Below, piece after piece: positions 54,811-64,000 of a stretch of DNA of 64,000 nt. This DNA comes from Tetradesmus obliquus (Eukaryota; Chlorophyta; Chlorophyceae; Sphaeropleales; Scenedesmaceae), in assembly GCA_030272155.1 (NCBI GenBank), contig CP126202.1:4919501-4983500 (forward strand), given 5' to 3'. The translations under genes were made by a program, and so were the position numbers. How positions within the stretch are numbered: the stretch's first letter is position 1; every line of letters starts with the position of its first letter. Below the pieces are notes generated by a model, which was not told the DNA's origin, did not search any database, and saw only the letters and a program-made list of their open reading frames with translations.

Positions 54811-55948
54811 CCAGTTTCTGGCTGCTGCTGCTGCTGCTGCTCATGCTGTGTTTGCTGCCGGTCCTGAAGCACTCCCTGCACCAGCTCCTGCAGCTGCGCA
54901 GAGCTCACGCCTGCAGCAGCGACTGGGCCTGCGCCAGGAGACACGCTGCGCGACGCAACAGCGCCGCCACTGGCGCTGGTGCGCCTGCGGTGGAACGGCG
55001 TGGGCGCCTTCTTCTGCCGCTTGCCCGCGCAGTGCTTTGGAGGCAGGCCGTGCTCGCCATCAGGAGCTTCCTGCTGCTGCTGCTGCTCTGGCGGCTCAGT
55101 CGGTGCTGGCAGTGCCGCTTGCTGCACCATAGCTCCCACTGGCAACTCCTGTGCCTGCTGCTGCTGCTGCTGGCGATGTTCATGCTGCCCAGCCCCCGAG
55201 GCTGCAGCCCCTGGAGCTGCCTCTGCAGCAGGTGGAGTCGCGACAGCAGCTTGCTGAAGCTGCTGAAGCTGCTGCTCAAGCTGCTGTAGCTGCTGCTGCT
55301 GCGGGTTGGCTGGGGCTGCCTCGGCTGGCATGCTCACAGCTGCTGGTGGAGATGCAGCAGCAGCCTCGGCAACAGCAGGCAGCTGCTGCAGCTGTGCACG
55401 CAGCTGCTCAAAGCTGTTACGCAGGTGCTGGTAGCACTGTCTTTCCTTCTGCACTGATGGACTGCTGGCTGCTGGATCAGTGTGCTGCTGATCGTCCTGC
55501 CCATCCTGCTGAATCTCTGCTCGATCCTGCTGCTGCTGCTGTTGCTTATCCTGCTGCACCTCTGCTTGCCGCTGCTGCTGCTCATCCTGCTGCACGTTTG
55601 CCTCCTGCTGCTGCTCCCATGAAGTCGCACCAGGCCCGTCAGCAGCTTCAGGCCCTGGCCGCACAGGCAGCTGGATGGGCTGCTGCACCTCACTTGCCTG
55701 CACTGGCTGCTGCACCTCAGCTGGACCAGTGTCACCCTCGCGCTCCTGCTGCTGCTGCTGCTGTCCCTGATGCTCCTGCGCTTGCCCAAGCTCAGGCTGC
55801 TGCTGCTGCTGCTCTGGCTCGTGAGCGCTTGGCAGCTCACCAGCAGCCAGTTGCTGGTGTACAGCCTCCTGCGGCAGAGAATGCTGCTGCTGCAGCTGGC
55901 AAGAGGTCCCTGGCCCCAACTGGGCCAGCTCTTCCTCCTGCCCCTGCC

Positions 55949-55984
<36 letters not shown>

Positions 55985-56412
55985 CCAGGTGCTGCTGCTG
56001 CTCCTGCTGTGCTGCAGCTGCTAGTGCATCAATGCTCTGCTCCTCCTCCTGCTGCTTTACAGGCGGCACTGCTGTCCTCTGCAAGGGGCTGCAAAACGCA
56101 TCACCAAAGGGCAGAGCAGCAGCAGCAGCTTCAGCTGCATCACCTGCAGCAATGCCATCCGCGGCATCTGCTGAGGGCTGTGCAGCTGCAGCAGGCCGTG
56201 CACCGGCTGCCGGTGCAGCTGTGGTGCCGGCACTGTCCACGTCTGAGCACCCAGCTGCAAGTGCGTCGGTGCCGGCGCTGGCCTCGCTGCTGCGCTGCGC
56301 AGCTGCCGGCTCGCCCCCGCCCAGCAGCGTCTCTAGTGCCATGCCTGCTGCAGCGTCGGCTGGGCTTGAGGCCTCAACAACAGGTGCTTGTGCTGAAGGA
56401 GGTGTAGTCACT

Positions 56413-56456
<44 letters not shown>

Positions 56457-57252
56457 AGCATCCGCAGGAGGCATGGAAGCAGCTTGCTCCTTTCCACCTG
56501 CAGGCGCAGACCCCTGCTGCAACAAACCTTGCGGGGCTGCAGGCTGCTCCTGCTGCTTTTGTTGCTGCTGCACATCATCCTGCTGCTGCTGCTGCTGCTG
56601 CTGCTGCGGTTGGTTGTCGCCCTCCAGCAGTTCCCCTTCCTCAGGCTCTGAAGCCTCATCCTGCTGCTGCTGCTGTGCGGCCTGCACCGGCTGCACAGGC
56701 GGAAGCAGAGTCTGTTTTTGCTGCCTCTGCTGCTGCCGCAACTTCTGATGCCGCTGCACGGCCGGCTCCGACTGTACCGGCAACATCTGGTTTGGTTCAT
56801 GCTGCTGCTGCTGCTGCTGCTGCGCTTTTTCACGCTGCCTGCTGCTGGCAGAGGACTGCACTGGCTGCTTGCCTTCTGCCAGCTGCTCGTGTGCAGGCAG
56901 CTCCAGTGGCTGCCACCCCTGCCACCCCTGCTGCTGCGCGGCATCTGCCTCTTCGGCAGGCGCAGGCAAGCTGGGCAGAGGTGGCAGGTGCATGGCCTCT
57001 TCATCAGCAGGCACAGGCGGCGGAGGCGGAGGCGGTGGAGGGGGCGCCACATCGGGCGATGCCAGTGCAGGCGGCCACTGCGGCGGCGGTGGCGGCGGCA
57101 CCTCAGGTGGCGAGTCTGCTGGGGGCGGCGGCGGCACGGCTGGCGACTCCGACAGGGGGGGCAGCGGGGGCGCCACTGGCGAGTCGGGGGGTGGCTCTGG
57201 CGGCAGCGGCGGCGGCAGCAGCTCTTCTAGGCTGGCAGGCTGGAAGTGCAGC

Positions 57253-57285
<33 letters not shown>

Positions 57286-60200
57286 GGCTTCAGAGCCAGC
57301 ACACCATTCACCAGCCGCCGCTGCTGCTGCTGCAGCGGCTCATCCACTTGCCTCAGCTGCGCTTGCTCACAGTGCTGCTGCCAGTTTCGGTGCATGCTGG
57401 GGGCCTCCTGCGGTGGCTGCTGCTCATGCAGCTGCTGCTGTGCTGGCAGCTGCTGTTGTGGCAGCTGCTGCTGTGCTGGCAGCTGCTGTTGTGCCAGCTG
57501 CATCTGTGGCAGTTTGTCCCACTTGCTGCCCTTCCTACCGCTGTCCTGACACCCGATGCCATTGCTGTTGCGCTTTGCATGGTTGCTGGCTGCATCCGTG
57601 CCCACGCGTTGCTGCTGCGGCGACGGCTCCCGCTCCCAGCCGCTTGCATGCGCGCGGCCCTCATGCGAGGGGGAAGCTGACCTGCTGGCAGCCTGCCTGG
57701 CCTCAGCAGGTGCCACATCAGCGACACTGAAGTTGTTGGCGTCCTCCTCTATCTGCTTGCGCCTGTCGCCCACAGAAGTAGCAGCAGCATACTGCACGTC
57801 GTCGGCAGCAGCAGCGGCGGCATGACTGCTGCTGGCAGGTGCGCCTGCAGCGCCAGGCCTAGCCTTGCCACTGGCTGCAGCAGACTTACGCACTGTGTGC
57901 CATGTCACCTGCCGCGCTGCTGCTTTTACGGCAGCAGCATCAGCGGCAGGTGCAGCAGAGGGCTGCCTGGCATCAGCATATCCAGCAGCAGGCCTGCTGC
58001 CTGCTGCCGTGTCTGCTGCTGGTATGCCACTGCGAGGTGAAGACGAGCGACTCCTTGCGACGGCGGCAGCAGCAGCAGCAAGACCAGCCGCTGACCTGCT
58101 TGTACTGGCTTGTGCACCAGCAGCAAACCGGGGGCTGGTCGGGGCAGACCTGTCTGCACCCTGCTCCTGCTGCTGCGGAACTGTTGCAGCCTTGTCCAGA
58201 GGTGGTGTTGGCATGTTGGTCCCTGTCACACCTTGCTGCTGGCTTGCATGCCTACCCCACGGCTTCTTAGCAGCCTGGTGCTGCTGCTGCTGCTGCTGTT
58301 GTTGCTGCAGCAGTGACTGAGCAGGCTCTGGCTGCTGCACCACTGCAACCACCGTCTGGTGCTGAAGCTGAGGTACAGCAGCCCCACCCTGCTGAGCAGC
58401 AGGCGGCTGCTGCTGTTTCTGCTGCTGGGGCTGCACCTGCGTGCCAACCTGCGTCGTCAGGTCCGCTGCTGCCGGCAGACCAGCTTGCCATGGTTGCTGC
58501 GACTGCACGTTGACAGCAGTCTCAGCCAACTGCTGCTGCTTCTGCTGCTGCCGCCGCTGAGCCATCACCTTCCACAGAGGCGTGCATGCCTGGCCCGCTG
58601 GTGAGGCCCCAGGAGATGCCACTGTCACAGCAGCTGAGCCTGGCTGCTGCAGCACTGGCAGCGGAGGCGGCTGGGCGGCCTGCTGCTGCTCCTGCTGCAA
58701 AGGTGCAGCTGTGCACGGCTTCGGCTGCGCTGCCTGCTGCTGCGGTGGCTGCAGTATCTGCTGTGGGGGCTGCTGGTCAACGTGCGGCCCTTCAACATCT
58801 GGCAGCGACGGCTGTCGTTGCTGCGTCTGCTGCTGCTGCGGTTGTGGTTTGCTGCGTGACAGCCCACCACCTACCGCTGCATGCGCCGCCGATGCTTGCA
58901 GCTGTTCCTTGCTGCCGGCAGCACCAGTGCCAGCACGCATACCGGCCCCAGCGCGGGCCTGCTGCGGTGCCGCGCCGCCAGCAGCTGTTGCGGGCGTGTG
59001 CGCTGTTCCTGCTGTGCGGGCCTGCTGTGCTGGTGGTGCAGCAGGCCCCGCCTTGGCAGACCCACTTATGGACGCTGGCACGGCCGCTGCTGAGCGTCCA
59101 TCACGCGCCCCACCCGCAGCAGGCCTAGCACTAGTGCCTGCTGACGCGTTGCCTGCTGGCGCAGAACTCTTCTTGCCAGGCAGCCCATCGGCTGCGGCAG
59201 CGCCACCTGCAGGGAGGACAGCCGGCCGCCTGCCAGCAGCAGCAGCACTACTAGCAGGGGCGTTGCCTGCAGCAGCCTGGCCGGCAGCGCCGCTGCCTGC
59301 CTTGCTTCCATCTGGCCTCTCTCTGCTGTCTCCTGCTGAGCTGCCGCCTTGCTTGGCTGGGATCACAGCACCTGCTGCTGCTTTCGGCTTCTTCGCAGCT
59401 AAGGCAGCTGCAGCTGCAGCTGATGAGGGCTGCTGCGGTGCGCGACTGCCAGCAGCACCAGCACCAGGACGCTCCTGCCTGCCTGCCTGCCTGGCAGGTG
59501 CGTTGGTGTCCAGGGGGCGCTTCACTCCTGTGCTGCGCACGCCGACCTGGCCAGCTGCCTGCTTGCTGCTGCCCTTGGCTGTTGCCGGTACACCTGCTGT
59601 TAATCTTGCTGCTGCTGCTGCCGCTGCTGCACCTGCTGCTGGCTGTGAAACGTCTGAAGCACACGATCCCCGGCCAGAGCCGACACTGGCGCCACAAGCC
59701 CCGCCAGCCGCTGCTGCTGCTGCTGCTCCTGCTGCAGCCGCTGCTGCTGGCTTCTGCGATGCCTTGGGCTGCAGCTTGCCGGCTGCTGCTGCGCCTGCTG
59801 CCTTGCCTACAACTCTACCTGCCGCAGCTGCTGGGGCTGCAACCACCGGCTTCGCAGCTGCTTGTGTGCCTGCCTGTGCAGCTGAAGAAGCCGCCGCTTT
59901 TGTTGATGGCTTTGCCGCGCCTGCTTTTGCTGACGCGCCTCCGCCCTTGCCTGCTGCTGCTGCTGCTGCTACTGGCGCCTCTGCTGCTGCGTTCTGTGCC
60001 TGCTGCGGCCTGACCTGTGGCTTGCTGCCTGCAGTGGGGGGCTTGCTGCCCCAGTGCAAGCGCGCTATAGCTGGGATCAGCGGGTGCATGGAGTCGTCGC
60101 TATGGTACTTCACCTGCAACCACGAGCAGCGCGGCAGGCAGTGCAAGCTGCTCAGCGCGCAAGACTAGGTGCAGTGACACTCGCTCTAGGCTCAACATTC

Positions 60201-61626
60201 CTGTGCACTGCTCTGATTCCCACAGTCAACCAACAGTCACATTCACTTGTGCCCACGCCGCCCCCTTCACAAGCAGCCACCAACGCCTCACCGTGTACTC
60301 CCCAGAGGTCGGGTCGTACGCCACCAGCCGCCCAGCGTACCAGCCGCGCGCACCGGGGCCCTCATCGTCAGGGCCCGCATTGTGGCCGCCCCAGTCCAGG
60401 CACACACCCCGCCCCACCAGCGCCTGGCCGCCCAGCGCGCGAGAGTGACCCGCCAGGAACGCGCCCAGCGGCTGCGTGTCCTGCAAGCAGGAGAGTGCCG
60501 GCAACAGCGGTGGCAGCCACCAGTCAAGCCACAGCAGCAGGGCACAAGAGAACACGGATCTGTAGCTAAAGGCCAAAAGGTCCTTGCCACTGCACCGCCG
60601 ACAGTCCTGCAAGCAGCTACTGGCGCAAAAGGTGCACTGCAAACACAACTGCCAGTCCTCCAGATGCGACCGTGCACGGCTGACCTAGCCAGCGCCCACC
60701 TGGCCGCCCCAGCCGCTGCTGCTGGCGCTGACAGCGCTCCTCACGAGCCGCTCTGCTGCTGCGTCATCGTGGCCGGGGATGACCGGGCCGCCTGCATGCG
60801 CCTCCACCCAGTCCTCCAGGCCAAACAGCTTGCAGGAACGGCTGCTGCTGCTGCTGGCTGCTGCTGCACCTGCTGCGTCTGCGGCTGGCTTGCAGCGCTG
60901 GCTACAGCAGCACTGCACGTACAGCATGTTGCCCTTGCAGTTGATGCCTGCAGAAGCAGTTGCAGCAGCACAGGCAGCATAATGAGAAGCAGCGCAACAC
61001 GTGCATGTGGGCTCAGGGCGACCTGCTGGACAGCAGAGGCACAAAAGCTGCAGTGCAGCGCGGCCTGCAAGCATGAGAGCGAGTCCTGCAAGCTGCTGGG
61101 TGGCTGTCATCTGCCAGAAGCGCAGCCAAGCTGCAGTATGCTTGCTGGGCACGACAGAAGGAAGTCGCTGAACCAGAAGCTGTCAGGGGCATCAGCTCGC
61201 ACCTGGCAGCAGCACTGCATTGTGGCCATTGCAGCTTATGTACACGCGAGGCACCTGCTTGGACCATTGTAAGGCCACCTTGCTCTACAAGGCAGATGCA
61301 CAGGACATAACCCACGACAGCAGCAGCAACATGATGTGCTGTGTACTACTGGTGTTGCAACCCACGCGGTCCAGCAGCACCGCTGGTGCTGTAATGCACG
61401 TTATCAAGCACAAACCTGAGCACAGCATGGGCATCATCAGCGTAGGCATGGACAAACAGGGAGGGAGGGCCATGCACTGCTGGTTTCCGAAGGCTACCAC
61501 TGCCCGCACCTCATCTTTGTCTTCTTGAGAGAACGAAACCGGAAACTTAAGTATAATTGTGGCTATTTTTGGCCGCTTGCCCTGCTCTCCTGGCGCGGGA
61601 CTTGCCCTTGCCCGCTTGCTGCTCAT
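49764..61626 (-). CDS. Giant SAND-like/Tudor-like glutamine-rich nuclear protein, about 3,329 aa
   Basis: Exons: 61510-61626, 61203-61284, 60700-60947, 60292-60480, 53748-60113, 52048-53229, 51710-51829, 49764-51449. All junction phases match (3,330 codons with stop). The N-terminus has NLS-like KRAR and KRPK. Residues 40-140 form a Cys-containing module (VYISCNGHNAVLL, then CKLFGLEDWVEAHAGG) resembling SAND-like DNA-binding modules of green algae. A Tudor-like barrel follows at about 172-235 (GRGVCLDWGG ... WYAGRLVAYDPTSGEYT / VKYHSDDS). The middle 2,000 residues are Ala/Gln/Pro low complexity, including polyQ runs and a polyproline stretch. The C-terminal part has ordered helices (HKLLGLLLVAAEATHNVALL; AESGWRAVPGRAVLSLLC; LARLRANLAKLGWCAVIVEA). 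A chromatin or transcription scaffold is inferred; no named orthologue is recognised. Confidence 0.75.
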
Positions 61627-63018
61627 GGCGGTCCCTGCCCGTCATAATAGACGAACCTGTTCAAACAGCATGCAAATTATAGTTCTGCCACCGTCTTCTG
61701 TGTAATCAAAAGGAACAAGGCGGTGGGTGCCATCAACAGTGCAATCGTGCGTGCTTGATGGTTGAATCGACAAGGTCCATCGAAGACTTTCACGTTTCTC
61801 ACGTTCTACCAGATAAGCAGGCTGCAGGTGCGCGGCCCCGTTGTGACTGTCCCGCCAAAAATACCACAGCACACTGGCTCTGCACTGTCAGCACTGCTGG
61901 TGGATGAGCAGACTCCACGACGAAATGTGCCAGAGGGGCACATGAATTTCAACACACCGTGATGCAGGTAGTAAAGGGCGTCTTTATCCTTGACAGTTGC
62001 AGCATCCTGTGAGTGTTGCCTGCATGCACGCGTCGTCTCATGCCATCGAGTACACACTGGGTGACATGCACAAGAACAAGCATACACTCTGGCTGCAAAG
62101 CCTCGATGATTGTTAAGACCAGGCTTGACATTCGTGGTGTGATATGCAAGTTTAATCTGCTGCCGCAAGCTCTGATAACAACGATAACAACACTGAGGAT
62201 GACATGACAGCCTGCCCGGTGCTGAGCAGTTACAATGCGTCAGCGACACATTCACAGCCACAGCAACAAGCTTCACAGGCAACTGCGGAGCCGCAGATAT
62301 GCAGGCAGCTCTTATGCTTGCTGAGTTAATATGTTTGAGCGGCTCTTCAGCAACCGAGTTAGGCATGTCAGCCAGCCGCTGGCAGAGTCTTGGCCATAGA
62401 TTGATGTCGAGCCGCTGGCAGCCAGCCGCTGGAAAACCGTTGGCTTGATGTGCGTTTTGATGTCCAGGGTGAAGATAGACTGCTATGACCACATGCTGCT
62501 ACAGACCGCACATGCTAAAACATGATTCCCCTGTGCCAAAAAACCAAGCAGCAACTGAAAAAGCAAAAGGCTCGCAATCTCGTGCATGCGTGCAAAGCTA
62601 CATGCCTGGCCGACATGTGCATCTGACGCCCCCACTGCACTGCTTCAAAAGCATGCGGCTAAACAGCGAGTGCGGTGCAGTGCACGTGTGTACGTGCTGC
62701 AGCATGAACACAGCCAGTGGCAGGATGTGAAGGACCACAGTACACAACTCTGTCAAATGGTGTGGCATATTTGTGATGGTCCGACTCGGTCAGGAGGCTC
62801 CTGTTGAACGTTGCGGCATTGTCTGCTGCCAACAGTGCCTGGCAGCTATTCCCCTAGCTGCCACCAATACCATCCAGCATGATGCAGCATGATGCAGCAG
62901 ACTCACAGCCTGGGCCTATGCACTGCATTAAACTTTGCATCATGCTTGAGCAAGGAACCCTGCTCAGAGAACCCAAACATCTTGAATGGAAGGCTGCACT
63001 CGGCTCAACATCCACAGT
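61627..63018. other. Intergenic, upstream of the SAND/Tudor-like gene
   Basis: About 1.4 kb holding the promoter of the SAND/Tudor-like gene and the 3' flank of the right-edge LRR gene. A short direct repeat of CAGCCAGCCGCTGG lies near 62370 and 62420. No exon chain is supported. Confidence 0.45.
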
Positions 63019-64000
63019 CTAAAACCGCTGCACGGGAGCCCTGGGCTGCATTCCCTGCACAGCAACCCGGGGCTGCAACTGTGCCAGGAGCTGGCTGGTG
63101 CTAGGCGGTGCTTCGGCTCTGCCTCCTGCTGCTGCTGCTCCTGGACGCATGCCTCCTAGGTCCAACATTCGCTGCGCCTGCACACCACAGGGCACCGCGT
63201 ACACCGCGCGCACGACAGATGCACAGATAGAGATCAGAAACAGAGGCGGAACGGAACAGCAAGCACGATGCTGGAACAAATCTGCACTCACGTATTGTCT
63301 CTGCACGGCTGCGATGGTGGCAACGGCACTGACAGTACTGGTAAGCGCTTCTGAAATCCATTTGTCAACGCCCCCCTCCCTTCTGCACCGTGCAGTGCTG
63401 CAGCACCTGCAGGCTGCCCCAGTCCAGGTTGGCATTCCAGCCCAGCCACAGCTCACGCAGGTTGCGGCAGCCAGCCAGCTCCTGCGGCAGCGTGAGGCTG
63501 CTGTTCTTGTGGTTGTCATAGCCCGAGGTGTTTCTTAAATCCAGTGTTTGCAGGCAGGGCCGGGCAGCCACCAGGCTGGCCAGGCTGGGGACTGTCGGCG
63601 CCCTCAGGCCCGACAGCGGGTTGTGACTGCAGGTGTACACACAGACATGTGGCCAGCAGCCGCGCAATGTTGCGCACTAATGCGGCGAACAGCTAGGGGA
63701 CTGCTGGCGCCCTCAGGCTCGACAGCGTGGTTGCAAATTCTGTCTGGATGAGCATGCTGTACACAAACATGCCAGATGCCCTCGTGAATGCAAGCAAGTT
63801 CAAACACGCAATTGCGGGTACTACTAGTATCAGTAGCCTTGTATGCTTGGAGCATCTGGTTTTGCTGCTGCTGGCGCCCCCATTGCACCCTACCTTGCGT
63901 CAAACAGCGCCATGTTGCTCAGCGCAGTGAGCTCCTGGGGCAGGCTCCTGAGCCAGCAGCGGGTGAGCCGCAGCGCAGTCAGAGCAGACAGGCTGCTGAT
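63019..64000 (-). CDS. Leucine-rich-repeat protein, 3' part only (runs off the right edge)
   Basis: Three exons are visible: 63894 to beyond 64000, 63407-63626, and 63019-63177 with the stop codon. Phases fit (2, then 0). Repeats include LSALTALRLTRCWLRSLPQEL, ALSNMALFDASHNPLSGL, LQTLDLRNTSGY and LRELWLGWNANLDWGSLQ, a typical plant/algal LRR with L..L.L..N spacing. The C-terminal tail is LRR-free and ends MQPRAPVQRF. The N-terminal portion, and so the domain type, is outside the window. It is not a fragment of the F-box/LRR gene on this evidence, though both could belong to one expanded algal family. Confidence 0.82.
63690..63735 (-). repeat. Truncated head copy of the right-edge LRR exon
   Basis: Resembles the start of exon 63407-63626 (coding HNPLSGLRAPTVP; here TTLSSLRAPAVP), about 105 bp upstream. 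The acceptor is eroded. Confidence 0.8.

Noticed and set aside
58582..60168. A 528-codon plus-strand frame opposite the giant minus-strand exon
   Set aside because: It is the antisense of GCA/CAG-rich coding sequence and shows only Ala/Cys runs with no domain.

Overview
The window is nuclear DNA of a green alga, probably a chlorophycean such as a Scenedesmaceae relative (the clade is an inference). The signs are intron-dense genes with GTGAGT/GTGCGT donors and short exons, TGTAA-type polyadenylation motifs, dense (CAG)n/(CTG)n triplet tracts coding Ala, Ser or Gln runs, and plant-type proteins. There is no sign of a prokaryotic operon, virus, CRISPR array or rRNA gene.

Layout: (1) 1949-4066 minus, a three-exon small heat-shock protein with a 0.85-kb inverted-repeat element in its second intron. 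(2) 4965-9606 plus, an AT-hook/Tudor-like low-complexity protein. (3) 10059-14439 plus, a coiled-coil membrane protein whose exons are tandemly duplicated. (4) 14987-22678 plus, RUVBL2/Reptin, 12 exons, 481 aa. (5) 25268-30584 minus, the spliceosomal factor MFAP1, 10 exons, 464 aa. (6) 31950-38290 minus, a secreted subtilisin-like protease with a PA insert, 10 exons, 822 aa. (7) 41207-48302 minus, an F-box/leucine-rich-repeat protein, 11 exons, 1,147 aa. (8) 49764-61626 minus, a giant SAND-like/Tudor-like glutamine-rich protein, 8 exons, 3,329 aa. (9) 63019 to beyond the right edge, minus, the 3' end of a second LRR gene. I built exon chains by hand from splice sites and homology; the phases close without a frame break in every gene listed.

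The outstanding feature is architectural. In most multi-exon genes, introns hold truncated copies of the neighbouring exon edge: an exon head with its acceptor upstream of the real exon, or an exon tail with its donor downstream. These are tandem duplications of roughly 100-280 bp that span an exon-intron boundary, from one extra copy to ladders of seven or eight. In the chains proposed here only the copy with both splice sites is used, which fits exon-definition splicing. In the coiled-coil gene two such copies appear to have become real 84-nt exons of four heptads each. Sense-strand CTG tracts sit just before many acceptors, while CAG tracts lie in exons.

The genes are not a pathway cluster. 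Several act in chromatin or RNA processing (RUVBL2, MFAP1, the two Tudor-like proteins), but nothing suggests joint regulation.
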